DNA of 64,000 bases from assembly GCA_026122225.1 (NCBI GenBank), contig JANEZZ010002353.1:310001-374000 (forward strand), read 5' to 3'. Every line of letters starts with the position of its first letter. Within the stretch, counting starts at the first letter, position 1. The notes beneath the pieces are model-generated. The model saw only the letters and a list, made by a program, of their open reading frames with translations. It had not been told where the DNA came from and ran no database searches. Origin of the DNA: Heloderma charlesbogerti (Eukaryota > Chordata > Lepidosauria > Squamata > Helodermatidae). Positions 42,619-53,270 of this stretch are shown one piece after another. The translations under genes were made by a program, and so were the position numbers.

Positions 42619-43299
42619 GAATGTGTACTGCCCCCTGGCATTGCACCTAAGACAGGACACCTATCCCCCAAAGCAGAAAAGACTGGGGACTGCTGGTCTA
42701 ATTGCTCCATTGGCCAAAGGCACCACTCACTTTATTATGGCTCCTGCAGGCTGTGGGGATCTGCACACATGTCTCCTTAATATCCATAGAGGCACCTCCC
42801 TATCACAGGCTTTTCACAAGGAATCTATTTATAGCATGGGAGCAGATGGCATCCCAGGAGCTTAAATGAGTTTGACAGTCTGTCACAACTTCTGTCGGTG
42901 AGAAGCAGCCCAGAGAGACTTTCCAACACCATCAGCCATCAGCCTTCATCACCACTTCCTAGACGGGTGTCTCAATTTGCAAAGCAATTAGTACCAGACA
43001 CATGCTGGGTTGGCTCTGCAGCCATGCAGGTGAGTGTAGGTAGGATAAACCCTCAAAGGCAGTCAGGGAGGCTGTAACTAACTATGTAAACAAAGCACCT
43101 TTAGGGAAGGGAGAACCGTATGCTACTTCCGGGTATCCTTCTCTCCTGCAGCTGCATCACCTTCAGCTCCTCAAAAGTCCTCTGCTCCCTTAAAAGGCTC
43201 TGGCACACAACTAGGGCTTCTTCACATGGAGCTTTTATCCTGATTTTGAGATTGCTCACTCATGGAAGTTTGAGGGGTCCTTTTCATGACGTCATCAAC
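42619..43299. other. Intergenic, unassigned
   Basis: No gene or named repeat. Confidence 0.45.
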
Positions 43300-43305
43300 C
43301 TCTGT

Positions 43306-44098
43306 CATGCCTCCCTCGGACTCCTCCGAGGATGAAGGGGAATGGCAGGCTCCAGACCCAGGGGAAGGGACTAGCACAGAAGGATCCCGAGCCCCCTCAC
43401 CTCCTGTGGATGTTCCATACCTGGTTGAAGCCCCCACCCCGAGGATTTGGAGGGCAAAATGCCACCAACCCCTGCAGAGCGAAGGTGGCTGCATGTAAGG
43501 GAACAACACAGCCAAGCATCTGTCCGTTTAAGACAGAAAGGCTCTCAGAGGCAGGAGGACTGATTGGATGCAGCTCCTTCCAGACACAGCAGTTAAAAGC
43601 GGGAAGCAGGCTGGCGCAAGGCTGCTGGAGAACAATGTCTGATCTTGTGCTGGATTTCTGCCTTGACCCTGGACCTGACCCACTGCCTTGCTAGTGTTCC
43701 CTTGTGTGTTTTGGGCTTTGGACTGGAAAACAAACTTCTCTTTGCCACATCACTTTGGATTTGCCTGCCTTGGTAAAAGTTCCCTGCTTCAGCCACCTTT
43801 TCTTTCTCACAGCCTTGGACAGGTTTACAACCTTGTTATCTGGCAGGGATTTACCACTGCCAGCTGCAGTGAGCTGGCAGGAGCTGCCAGCCTCCAGGGC
43901 ATATCCAGAGGTACTTCCTGGTTATTCCATCTCAAAAAGATCTGGAAATAATAAACTATCTATTTAAGTTGGATTGCTTATTAGATGGTGCTGTTTCATT
44001 GATCTCTATGGAACCTTGAAAATTAAAAACTTCCCCTCTCAACAATCATGTGGTTGCAGTCTGGGAGTCCACTATAAACGTGGAAGGGCTCCACAACA
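43306..44098 (+). mobile_element. Possible solo LTR
   Basis: Begins TGTCATGCCTCCCTCGGAC and ends CTCCACAACA, giving TG...CA termini. It holds an AATAATAAAC polyadenylation-like signal at 43946-43955 and a TTAAAAG box near 43590. No target duplication could be confirmed and no internal gag/pol is present. A Ser/Pro/Glu-rich frame at 43286-43498 is not a recognisable protein. Weak call. Confidence 0.25.
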
Positions 44099-44159
44099 GG
44101 AGGACTGCGGGGGGTTTCTTTAGTATAAAGGCAGCCGTGAACTTTGGAATTTGCTACCA

Positions 44160-44410
44160 GAAGTTGTGACAGCAGGATTGGCCTCAGATTTTTTGCTGCC
44201 TAAGGAACAGCAGCAAATGACATCTCCCACCCCGCAAAGCCAACCTGCATAATACCTAAAACCAGTGGAGTTGTCTGGCACCCAAGGCATAACATCCCAC
44301 AAGTGCCTCTCCCTCACCCTGGAAGTAAAAATATAAGGATAATAAATTATTAACTAAAAATCTGCTGCCCTGTCATGACATCCAGGAACAGCCACCTGAG
44401 GCAGACCTCT
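44160..44410 (-). repeat. Repeat R5 copy 1
   Basis: Shares CATCCCACAAGTGCCTCTCCC, CTGGAAGTAAAAATA, TCTGCTGCCCTGTCATGAC and CCACCTGAGGCAGACCTC with 50070-50200. Class unknown. Confidence 0.65.
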
Positions 44411-44429
44411 CACTCTGCCCAATGATTGA

Positions 44430-44539
44430 CGGCCACCAACACCGGCAGCTTTAAGAGCAGATTAGACAAAGTCATGAGAAATAAAGCTATCAGTGGCTAT
44501 CAGTCATGATGGTGAGATGCTGCCTCCAGGATCAGAGCG
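44430..44539 (+). repeat. Repeat R2, 5' piece (split by DNA element)
   Basis: GAGCAGATTAGACAAAGTCATGAG..CTATCAGTGGCTATCAGTCATGATGG..GCTGCCTCCAGGATCAGAG leads into GCAGCATGTCTCTGAATACCAG at 44923, across the inserted element. Confidence 0.75.
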
Positions 44540-44920
44540 TAGGGTGGGCATGTGCCCTCTTTTACAGAGGACAGTCCTCTATTGAAGGGCTGCCTGAGGA
44601 CTGTCCCTATTTTGAAGGCAGTCTCTATTTGAAGGGATGCCCTGTCCACATCCGGTTTGAAGATAGAGAACCATCAGAAGGGAAAGCCCAGGAGGCTTGA
44701 AGTTGCCCATCAACAGCACCCGGACAGAAAACTGGGCAAGGTACAGAGGTCACCAAGTCACAGTCTTCCACACTATGGTGAGATGTACTGTATTTCTATT
44801 TAAATTATAAGAATAATTTCTAAATTTGCATCTACACATTTAAATTAGCATATGCACATTTTATGCAAATAGGTGTCCTCTTTGGTCCTCTTTTTTGGCC
44901 ATTCACAACAGGCTACCCTA
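44540..44920 (+). mobile_element. hAT-like non-autonomous DNA element, copy 2, nested in R2
   Basis: Starts TAGGGTGGGCATGTG and ends GGCTACCCTA. Interior shared with 19617-19952: AGAGGACAG.. block, TCTAAATTTGCATCTA, TTAAATTAGCATATGC and TGTCCTCTTTGGTCCTCTTTTTT. Flanks TCAGAGCG and GAGGCAGC come from a single R2 sequence, with a slightly decayed duplication. Confidence 0.7.
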
Positions 44921-45095
44921 GAGGCAGCATGTCTCTGAATACCAGTTGGTGGGGAACAACAGCAGTAAAGGGATACTGCCCTCATATCCTCCTTGTGGGT
45001 TTCCCATGGGCACCTGGTTGGCTACTGTGTGAACGGAATGCTGGACTAGATGGACCTTTCGTCTGACCCAAATGGCTCTTCTTGCATTCTTATGC
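44921..45095 (+). repeat. Repeat R2, 3' piece
   Basis: GTTGGTGGGGAACAACAGC..GGCTACTGTGTGAACGGAATGCTGGACTAGATGGACC..GGCTCTTCTTGCATTCTTA, the same end as 38190-38378. Confidence 0.8.
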
Positions 45096-45234
45096 TGCCT
45101 CTTATGCCTGCAATTCCTGTCCAGAACACTGCATCTCCGAGAAACCTTTGGCTTAATTCCTTGCCAGGACCATCACCAGACATTTTCTGCCAAGGGGGCT
45201 AAAGGGCCAGTAGACCCTTACAGAACAGCCAGAT

Positions 45235-45560
45235 CATAATACAGGTAGCTTAATATATGTAGGGGTGCAGGTGCTTTGCTTCAGGGAGAGGGAGGGAAGG
45301 GGCCTTGAGATGCAAGAGGAAGCTGCATAAGCAGCTTCCACAGTCTCCTCCCCTCCCCTGGACCGCCCCATTTTCCCCATCTCTGCACTCCATTTCTGAG
45401 CATGGAGAGGTAGCTGAGGCGGAGAGAACCACACTGGCTACGAGGGGGCAGGGGCAGGGAGTGTGGTTTCTGGGAACAGGGCTCCAACCTCAGTTCCCAG
45501 AAACTGAACAATCCTATGGCCCTCTAGACCGTGTCTAGTGGCCGTAGGATTGCTTCCTAA
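45235..45560 (+). repeat. Repeat R4 copy 2
   Basis: Mirror order of 41465-41800: GCTTCAGGGAGAGGGAGGGAAGG, GGAAGCTGCATAAGCAGCTTCC, CATCTCTGCACTCCATTTCTGAG, GGGCTCCAACCTC and CTGAACAATCCTATGGCC..CTAGACCGTGTCTAG. Confidence 0.7.
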
Positions 45561-45784
45561 AGATATTTAATTATATTAGTTCTAGTGAGCAATTGAGTAG
45601 GCCTCGTGAATCCTGCCTGCACACTTCCTCTTTTATCTCCACATAGAGAAGGTCCAGAGCCTTAGTTTTTAAAATGAGAATTGGTCATTTAGGGTAGAGC
45701 CTGGAATATGCACAAGAGGGCCAGGCCCACGGACGGACGGCAACAGCGCTGCCCTTAGCTGAAACACCCCAAGTATGTGTAATT

Positions 45785-45955
45785 GCATTTGCTCATATTC
45801 ATCCCTTGGCACCTTCCCTTCCTTCCCATCCTGATTTGGTCTTCACCACTATCTAAATTTAGCTTGTGAGATCCTTGGGACAGGGGATCCTGCTCATGTG
45901 TTTATTTGTTAGTTTGCAAAGCGCCATATCCATTGGTGCGATGATGATGATGGTT
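45785..45955 (+). mobile_element. LINE 3'-tail fragment
   Basis: CTTGTGAGATCCTTGGGACAGGGGATCCTGCTC..TTTGCAAAGCGCCATATCCATTGGTGCGATGATGATG is the standard L2/CR1-type LINE 3' end with a trinucleotide tail. Related to 6170-6460. Confidence 0.6.
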
Positions 45956-46009
45956 CCACAGCAAAGATCAGAGCTGTTGCTCTTAATTTAATATTTATAC
46001 GGCAACCAT

Positions 46010-46127
46010 CACTGACTCCAGATTTGGGGGGGCCCTTGGGCAAGACACCCTCAATGGGCCCCCTCCCTCAGTAAGTCTACCTTCTCACCACCATTGTCAC
46101 CAGCTGCTATTGCTCCTCAAGCCAGAT
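46010..46127 (+). repeat. Repeat R1 copy 2, left piece
   Basis: TTGGGCAAGACACCCTCAATGGGCCCCCTCCC..CACCATTGTCACCAGCTGCTATTGCTCC is nearly identical to 48045-48125; it is then interrupted by CR1. Confidence 0.85.
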
Positions 46128-46350
46128 TCCAGCTGAACATCAGGAAAAACTTCCTGACTGTTAGAGCAATACGATGATGGAACTAATTCCCTAGGGAGGT
46201 GGTGGGCTCTCCCACACTGGAGGCAGCCAAGATGAAGCTGGACAGCCATCTGTCAGGGATGCTTTGACTTAAATTCCTGCATTGAGCAGGGGGTTGGACT
46301 CAGTGGCCTTGTAGGCCCCTTCCAACCCTACTATCCTATGATTCTGTGGT
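46128..46350 (+). mobile_element. CR1 LINE 3' end, nested in R1
   Basis: Plus-strand CR1 terminus: CCAGCTGAACATCAGGAAAAACTTCCTGAC, GAGGTGGTGGGCTCTCCC, CAGCCATCTGTCAGGGATG, GCAGGGGGTTGGACTCAGTGGCC..AGGCCCCTTCCAACC and the ATTCT-type end. Same family as 32842-34030 in the opposite orientation. Confidence 0.9.
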
Positions 46351-46602
46351 CTTCTTTCTCATCATTGCCACCGCTTGCTTGCTTGCCAGGCAGAGAGCCA
46401 GTGAGCAGGCAGGCAGTGGCATCTCCTGCTCCTCCCTCTCACCACCACCATCGTCTGGATGAGAGTGAGAGGCAGGTGAACAAACAATGGTGAAGAGGAG
46501 GAACAAGTTCAGGGAGCTCTTGTCAGTGGGTCCCTGCTAGGCCATGGGCACTCAGTACGTGCCCCACCATGCCTATCCTTGACACCAGCTCTCACAGCAC
46601 CA
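46351..46602 (+). repeat. Repeat R1 copy 2, right piece
   Basis: Continues R1 after the CR1: TCTTTCTCATCATTGCC..CTTGCTTGCTTGCCAGGCAGAGAGCCAGTGAGCAGGCAGGCAG to ACCATGCCTATCCTTGACACC. Confidence 0.8.
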
Positions 46603-47399
46603 TCAGTGGACCTGGTGTTCTGCAGAATAGCATAAACAAAAAGAGACGGGTCTCTGCTGAAGGAACTTACAATGTCAGTGCTGAGAGTGAGGGGAGAAAA
46701 CAAAAGGAAGTGAAAGGAAAGGAAGGGACGGGATGGATGGCAAAGGATGAATATGAGAAAATGCAGTTACATGGACATAGGCTTCATTTTGGTTGATGGT
46801 GAGGACTACAAGGCTGGGCACTGTACATGTCCAAATAAAAGACAAAATAAAATCAAAGTCACATTTGAAAAACCCTGCAAAACAGGCTTTGCCCTCTTAT
46901 TAATTAATATATCTTGTGCTGAAAGCAATCTCAGGTTAAAAGACCCTTTTCTATCTGAAACCAGTGCTTGCTCCACATGAACCATCCTCTTCCCTGTCTC
47001 CTTCCCTCCATGATCTTTCAGAGAAAGAATGTTCGTTATCAGTGAGAAGACACGTAATTCAATTGTCACTGAGAATAATTAGGAAATTAAAGACACATGT
47101 AGATGTAAAGACTCTGTTTTGAGCTCTGGTGCCATTGGTTAAGCCTGGGAGCTTTTACTGGCATGACGCTGAGCTAACCCTTGGAGAATTGCACTCAACA
47201 ACTGCCTAAGCCCCCTGTGGTTAAGGAGAATCCTCTCACACTACCCTCTATCCCCTTTCTTCTCAGCTCAGCTCCAGTCTGTGTAACTTTGACATCCTCC
47301 TTGACCCAACATTTTTCTTATAGAACAGGCTGAAAGAGTCTTATTTTCCAAGATGGTAAAGATCACAGCATTTTTTTTTGTCCGTTTGTTGGTTTTTAA
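46603..47399. other. Intergenic, unassigned
   Basis: No gene; purine-rich stretch at 46690-46760. Confidence 0.45.
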
Positions 47400-47592
47400 C
47401 TAGGAACACAGGAAGCTGTCTAATACTGAGTCAGACCACTGGTCTATCTAGCCCAGTATTGTCAGCACCAACTGGCAGCAGTTCTCCAGAGTTTCAGGCA
47501 GTTTTTCCTGTTCTTCCTCCTGATGATGCCAGCAACCGAAGCTGGGACCATCTGCATGCAAAACCAGTGCCCTACCACTGAGGTATGTCCCC
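47400..47592 (-). mobile_element. tRNA-Ala-like SINE
   Basis: AGGAACACAGGAAGCTGTCTAATACTGAGTCAGACCACTGG..TCTAGCCCAGTATTGTC..CATCTGCATGCAAAACCAGTGCCCTACCACTGAGGT: the same tail-to-head order as 23887-24062. Confidence 0.75.
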
Positions 47593-47999
47593 TCGCAAAT
47601 TAAGCACCAGGTAGTTTTGAAGTTACCTGACCTCATTAAACCCTTTCCACATCCATATGCCTGGCAAAGAACTCTTGCATGTCAGAAGGTTCCAGGTCAC
47701 ATTCTAGACTTGCATTTTTTGCTGGGTAGCTTTGGGCATCGTCACTCTGTGTTGGGATTGGGCTACCTGTGGTTAGGGATGATGGGAGTTATAGTAGCCC
47801 AGCAACTCTGTAGGGCCACAGGTTCCCCACTCATGACACAGTGTGACAATAAGATAACTTTTGTATAAGATAACTTTTGTAAGCCACCATTCATTATTAG
47901 GAAAAGAAACGTTTGCACTTGAAAAGGAAAACTCAAAGGGCTCGTTCCTTGTCTGACCAAAAATAATGTGTGTTTTGCCACTCGGTCATGGCACACAAA
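47593..47999. repeat. Intergenic with P3 partial copy at 47755-47830
   Basis: GGATGATGGGAGTTATAGTAGCCCAGCAACTCTGTAGGGCCACAGGTTCCC is a P3 right half. A 17-bp tandem AAGATAACTTTTGTA pair lies at 47851-47882. Confidence 0.55.
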
Positions 48000-48370
48000 A
48001 TCTGTTGCCTGAGCAATGCTGGCTCCAGGCTTTGGAGGGGTCTTGGGCAAGACACCCTCAATGGGCCCCCTCCCGCAGTGAGTCCACCTTCTCACCACCA
48101 TTGTCACCAGCTGCTATTGCTCCCCACTGTCTTTCTTGGCATCTCTACCACTTGCCTGCTTGACAGGCAGAGAGCCAGGGAGCAAGCAGGCAGTGGCATC
48201 TCCTTTTCACCACCACTGGTGTCTGGGCCAGAGTATGAGGCAGCTGAACAAGCAGGTTGCGATGGGGAAGAGGAGCAACTCTAGGGCTCTGTTAGGGGGC
48301 CCCTGCTGGGGAGTTGGCCCTGTCAGGTGCCCAACCATGCCTACCCTTGATGCCGTCTCATGGTGTTACG
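48000..48370 (+). repeat. Repeat R1 copy 3, most complete
   Basis: Runs uninterrupted from the CTTGGGCAAGACACCCTC block through the inverted CTTGCCTGCTTGACAGG..GAGCAAGCAGGCAG pair to ACCATGCCTACCCTTGATGCC, confirming the layout of the split copy at 46010-46602. Confidence 0.8.
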
Positions 48371-49045
48371 TTGCTCTTGTGAGCAGATGATTCACATGAG
48401 CATGTATGAACCAGTTGTAAGAGTCAAAGCTGAACTCACTCATATCTTCAAGTGGGTTAATGACGTTGTTGCAATAACCAGCGACAGCTAGACCCTAAGG
48501 CTCAAATTTAATTGTCGGCAAATCCATGAACTGCTTTAGAATCTATGCTACAGCAACAGGGAGTCTCTTTGTCTGTTTTAGGGCTGGGTGGAATTCCCAA
48601 CCCCTTTGTGGAGCCATTTATCCCTGGAGCCAGCTCTGCCATGAGGCAGAGTGAAGAAGCCACCTCAAGTGGCAAAGGCTGGGAGGCAGCAGCAAGATGT
48701 TGGAGGAGAGAATTGTGTGCTACATGACCTGCCCTGCACTCCCTAAGCCATCCTGCTGCCTTCAGGTGTGGTGGAGGATGCTGTCCCATCAACAAGATTC
48801 AACTGCCAATCCAATCTGCTTTTGTAGATAGAATGAGAGGAGGCACTATCTTTTTCTTCACCTCAGACAATACAATATGTTAGGAGCCCTGTTCACCCTC
48901 CAAGAAGGAGAGGGGGGAAATATCAGTGACTGGGGGTGGGGGGAGGCAAAAGTCTTGGCAGTTTCAGGTGGGGGTGCACTTACTTTTCAATAAGGTAGCT
49001 GAGGGTTTTGTTATTTTTTTAACTAAAAAAAGCTAAGAAAAAATC
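48371..49045. other. Intergenic, unassigned
   Basis: No gene. 48630-48700 shares AGGCAGAGTGAAG..CACCTCA words with R5-like repeats. Confidence 0.4.
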
Positions 49046-49049
49046 TGGA

Positions 49050-49490
49050 CTGGATACTTCAACCCAGCATTAGTCTGTTTGCAAAAGCACTTCCCCACTC
49101 AGTGGCTGAGGTCACACAACATGGCAGCTCATACTTAAGGTTGAGTATGGGTAGGGCGCAGATTGTCAGTGAACTGTGGGTTGCTGTGTTGTGTGAACCC
49201 AGCCATGCTAACAAACCATGGTTTTTTAACCATGAACAACCCACAATTCACAACCCAACAACAAACCATGGATTCTCTTCATGGGTTGTTCGTGGTTAAC
49301 AAACCATGGTTTGTTAGTGCAACTGGGTTCACACAACACAACAATCCATGGTACAACAACTCACAGTTCAAAAACAACTCACATTCCACCCATATGCAAC
49401 CCAGAGTATAGGCTGTCATGTTGTGTGACCTCAGTCATTGAGTGGAAAACTGCTTTTGCAAATAGATGAGTGCTGGGCTGAAGTCCTTTT
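49050..49490. mobile_element. Fold-back element F1, ~440 bp
   Basis: CTTCAACCCAGCATTAGTCTGTTTGCAAAAGCAC pairs with GCTTTTGCAAATAGATGAGTGCTGGGCTGAAG. GCTGAGGTCACACAACATGGCAGC pairs with GCTGTCATGTTGTGTGACCTCAG. The apex is a run of AACAAACCATGGTTT-type words and their complements. Confidence 0.85.
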
Positions 49491-50035
49491 TACAAATAGA
49501 CTAGTGCTGGGCTCCTATTTGATTTACCAAATAGGAGGAACAATTCTGCCTTGTAAAAGATACTTTTTTCTCTTGGATTTCAGTAGAATGAATATTGCCA
49601 TTGTATGTAAAAACATTGTTGTCAAGATCAAGGGGAAATCATCCCCTTTTAAGAAGTCGCGTTCAAGATCAGTCCTGGATGCCACATTATTTTAATGTAA
49701 ATGTGTACATGGACAGCAAACAGCTTCAAGGATAGACATGGAATCAATTAAAGTAACCATTTTACAAGTCTTTGCCCCCTGCCCTGTTCAGTTAGCAAAG
49801 ATAACAATTAGCGGCATCAAGGCCCTGATTTAAATTGTGGGTGGGGGGATTGCTGGTTTTTACAAAGATATACATCTTGTCTAGTTTGACCCTTTGGGTC
49901 TTGATGGGGATCTGTTGCCATCACCCTAGGAAACCCTGGTTGAAGTCCCGGGCAAAAGAGAGCAGATCTGGCCCAAGGCATTTTGCTTCCTGGGGTGCAG
50001 AGCAGCAAATGGTCCACTACCACAAGATAAGATCC
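49491..50035. other. Intergenic, unassigned
   Basis: Nothing recognised. Confidence 0.45.
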
Positions 50036-50039
50036 ATAG

Positions 50040-50225
50040 TACCCAAGGCCAGTACCATTATTCTGTCACCTGAAGCAGAAAATCCCACAAGTGCCTCTCC
50101 CCATCCCTGGCAGTAAAAATACAACAATAATAAATGAAATGGCCAACACTTTGCTGCCCTTTCAGGCCACCCAAAACCAGCTACCTGAGGTGGATGCCTC
50201 ATTCTGCCTGATGGTAGGGCTGGCC
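50040..50225 (-). repeat. Repeat R5 copy 2
   Basis: AATCCCACAAGTGCCTCTCCCC, GGCAGTAAAAATACAA, CTTTGCTGCCCTTTCAGG and AGCTACCTGAGGTGGATGCC match the copy at 44160-44410 in order. Confidence 0.65.
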
Positions 50226-51470
50226 CTGCATGAGAGAATAGAAAAATGGGCCAGCTTCTGCGTTACTCACAGATGTGAAGTTTCATTTTGTAACATTACC
50301 TTTTACTGTGAAAAGAATGTGTTCCCCCCCACACACACTTTTCTGTTGTTTTCTTTGTTCCCTTAATGTGCATAAAATGTATGCCAATGTGGATGTTTAC
50401 TGATCAATTATTTTTGAATATGAATGATAAATTAACTGTAACTGATTGACAGCTAGCGTTTAGTAAATTAGATTGTGCAAAAGCACAAGACAGCCATGGA
50501 CGTACTCTTTGTCATAACTAATCTTTCACACAGCCAGTTCACACAGCCACCGCAGACATGATGCTAAATTTGCTGTTGCTTATGTTTCTAAATTGCTAAT
50601 TAAGGTTGGGGAGGGAGATTGTCACAGGACTGTGGTGTGCTAGAAAAGGGTTAACCCACATCCCAATACACTGTTGTTAAAAAGCAAAAGATGCAACAGC
50701 AACTGATGCATTTAGCCTTATATCCAGTTTGGCCCTGCCAATCTTCCAGATCCAGCTAGAACTGTGCTCACAATAGTCACATGAACGATTTGTCATGAGT
50801 ACAAGTTCAGCACACACACCACTAGACAACACCTAACAAATTTTGCAGTTAATACACACATGTGCAATAACACATACACTTTTTCCTCCCCAACAAACTT
50901 GTGAAGTAGGTTAAACTGAGAGACAGTGATAGGCCTAAGATAAGGTCATCCAATAAACTTTGTGGCTGAGTGGACCCAGCTGTCCCTGGTCTAAATTTCC
51001 CTGCTGAAAAGTTCTGCCATTTCAACCATTCTCACTCAGTTTGAGCTTACAAGGTGGCCGAGCAGTGTGTGTCCTGCCTTTCATTGTACAATCATCTCTC
51101 TAGCAGTCTGCAGCCTTCCTGGGTGCCCAAGTAATGAGATAACTTCTTCCCTTGGGCTTTCTCCTTCCCATATGAAGAAGCATGGGCAACCTGGGTGGCT
51201 GTAGAGCGATGGATAGGTGTGTAACAGAAAGTAAAGAACTCACAGCACCCTTGGCTACTGTGCAGTGATAAGGTAAGCTCAAAGACATCACCAAAGGGAA
51301 TTCAAAAGAAATTCTATAGTGCCCTGAGAATGAGGCAGAAAAGCAGAAGTTTCTTTCATGGGGGAAGAAAACATGGGAGATTGGCACAATCCTACTCTCA
51401 ATAGAACTCTTCAGCCATCACACCACATTACATGTTAGCTATAACTTTTCTCTGCGTTCCTCTTCTCTCT
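50226..51470 (-). other. Intergenic with a MIR-like SINE remnant at 50880-50995
   Basis: At 50880: TTTTTCCTCCCCAACAAACTTGTGAAGTAGGTTAAACTGAG, then GTCATCCAATAAACTTTGTGGCTGAGTGGACCC, the reverse core and head of the SINE. The rest is unassigned. Confidence 0.5.
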
Positions 51471-51472
51471 GA

Positions 51473-51838
51473 CCAAGTTTGCACAATCATGGAAGGGAAA
51501 TAACCCACCATGCCTTATTTTCCCTCCTCATGCATGCTGGTGACAAGCCACCTAATTAGCATAATTACCCTCACTGGTTGAGGGTTGTTGTGATGCCCCA
51601 ACCCAACAAGGGTGGATGGTTGCAGTGGTTTACAAACCACCCCGAAACCCTAGAACAAGCCATGGGTTTCAGGGTGGTTTGTAAACTGCCCTAGCCAGTC
51701 ACCCTCCCTGGGTTCGGACATCACAGAAACCCACACCTGGCGAGGCTAATTAGGTGGCTCACAGCTGGCATGCACAGGGAGGGAAAATAAGCCACCATGG
51801 CTTATTCTCCCTCCCTGATCATGCAAATTTACCTGTTG
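51473..51838. mobile_element. Fold-back element F1, ~365 bp
   Basis: AGTTTGCACAATCATGGAAGGGAAATAA pairs with TTATTCTCCCTCCCTGATCATGCAAATTT. CACCATGCCTTATTTTCCCTCC..GCATGC pairs with GCATGCACAGGGAGGGAAAATAAGCC. GTGGTTTACAAACCACCCC..GTTTCAGGGTGGTTTGTAAAC forms the apex. Confidence 0.85.
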
Positions 51839-51994
51839 TCTTTTTCTTCTTTCTCTGGGGGGTAGGTGTGAGCTATCATAGGATGGGTAGTTGAGTGACG
51901 TGGGGAGAAGGACAGGATTGCTCCCGTATTTTTGTTTAAACAGGCTGATTGTTAAACACCATTTAAAAAGGCCAATAACATTTAAGTAAATAAA

Positions 51995-52085
51995 AAAGGA
52001 CAGCCTTCCCCAACCTGGTGCACAACTCCCAGCTGGGAGTTGTAGTCCAACACATCTGTAGGACACTAAGCTGGGAAAGGCTGAA
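51995..52085. repeat. P3 palindromic repeat, short form
   Basis: CTTCCCCAACCTGGTGCACAACTCCCAGCTGGGAGTTGTAGTCCAACACATCTGTAGG..GCTGGGAAAGGC; the apex AACTCCCAGCTGGGAGTT is a perfect palindrome. Confidence 0.85.
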
Positions 52086-53039
52086 ATACGATTATGTACT
52101 TAAAAGGTGATGCCTAAAAGCCAAGACATTGGATCTAGAGGCCGGGAATCTGCCATTTCCTTTGTCATTCCCATCCCTGGATGCCACCCAGCCCAAGTTC
52201 AAACATCCCGAAGGACATCCTGTGTCAATTGATACTCACCTCCCCCACTCCATTTGCATCTGCAAGTGGTGGGCTAGGGAGCAGCGTGTTATCCATGTTT
52301 AAGGGCAGGCAGCAAAATTCTTCCATAAAAGTCCACCAGACAGATGCATTAACTCCTGTAATCCCTTCCCGTGGTTTAGGAGACGCCACCCAGATTTATT
52401 AATTAAACCCAGTTATCTGGTGGCTACTGTGAATTAAGCATTTCCTCATAATGGTTGTAATGAGGGCTCATTCATGAGTAAATGTTTCCATTACATTTAA
52501 GGCAAGGAGCTTCTTGTGATTCAAGCTTCTCTGCTGGCCAATTGATGCAGAGAAAGAAAAAGAAAACAAGCAAAGACTAGGTACATAAGCTGGTTAGAGA
52601 ACTGGTGTAGCAAGGGATGTCGGAGAAATCAGCAATGGACTCCGATGAGATCGGATTTCTGTGAATCTGACTTGTAGGTTCTGCAGCAGACCAACTTTTT
52701 CCAAATTGGAAATTCTGTGGATTTGTGGACCTTCTTATTTTTTACTTTTTGGGGGGGATTTGTGAAACGCGCATTTGCAGATGAATGAAATTCTCATACA
52801 AAAAATCCAATTCTATCAATGAGCAGACAACAAAAGACGCCTGGCAATCTGCAAAACACAGACGGAATGGATTTAACAAAATCCATATATCTCTAGGTGC
52901 AGCATTGCTATCAAGCTTTGAATTAGCAAGTCCCTGGTGCAAAAGTCACCACTGCCATGAACTTAATAGGTTGGCCCTAGGGAAGCCTCTCTCATGCTCT
53001 CAACCTCATGTTCAATATGGCGATAGTAACACTGGCCTA
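52086..53039. other. Intergenic; possible relative of the 24188 element at 52617
   Basis: AGGGATGTCGGAGAAATC at 52613-52630 resembles the inverted terminus of the element ending at 24740 (AGGGATGTTGGAGAAATCC), suggesting a second, broken copy. The rest is unassigned. Confidence 0.4.
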
Positions 53040-53270
53040 CCTTAAATGGCTGTTGTAAGGATCCAAACAAGATTTGACACCCTTTGAATATTTGAAAGCA
53101 GGACATTTAGTATGGTGGCACCCACTATTTAGAATAATCTTCCTCCTGAGATTAGAAATGTGCCAACATTTGTTATTTTTAGGCACATGTTGAAGACATG
53201 ACTGTTTACGTAAGCTTTCCCTGTGTAGTTTAGCCTACCGTCTTATGGATGTGTAGATGCAATAAAATCT
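53040..53270 (+). mobile_element. L2/CR1-clade LINE fragment, degenerate
   Basis: ACTATTTAGAATAATCTTCCTCCTGAGATTAG..TTTTTAGGCACATGTTGAAGACATGACTGTTTA encodes a decayed 'WNNLPPEI...FRHMLKTXLF'-type LINE tail. Confidence 0.5.

Noticed and set aside
43286..43694. Ser/Pro/Glu-rich frames of 70-120 codons as a possible gag-like or novel protein
   Set aside because: No zinc knuckle or capsid-like segment, no neighbouring pol; better read as part of a repeat, possibly an LTR.
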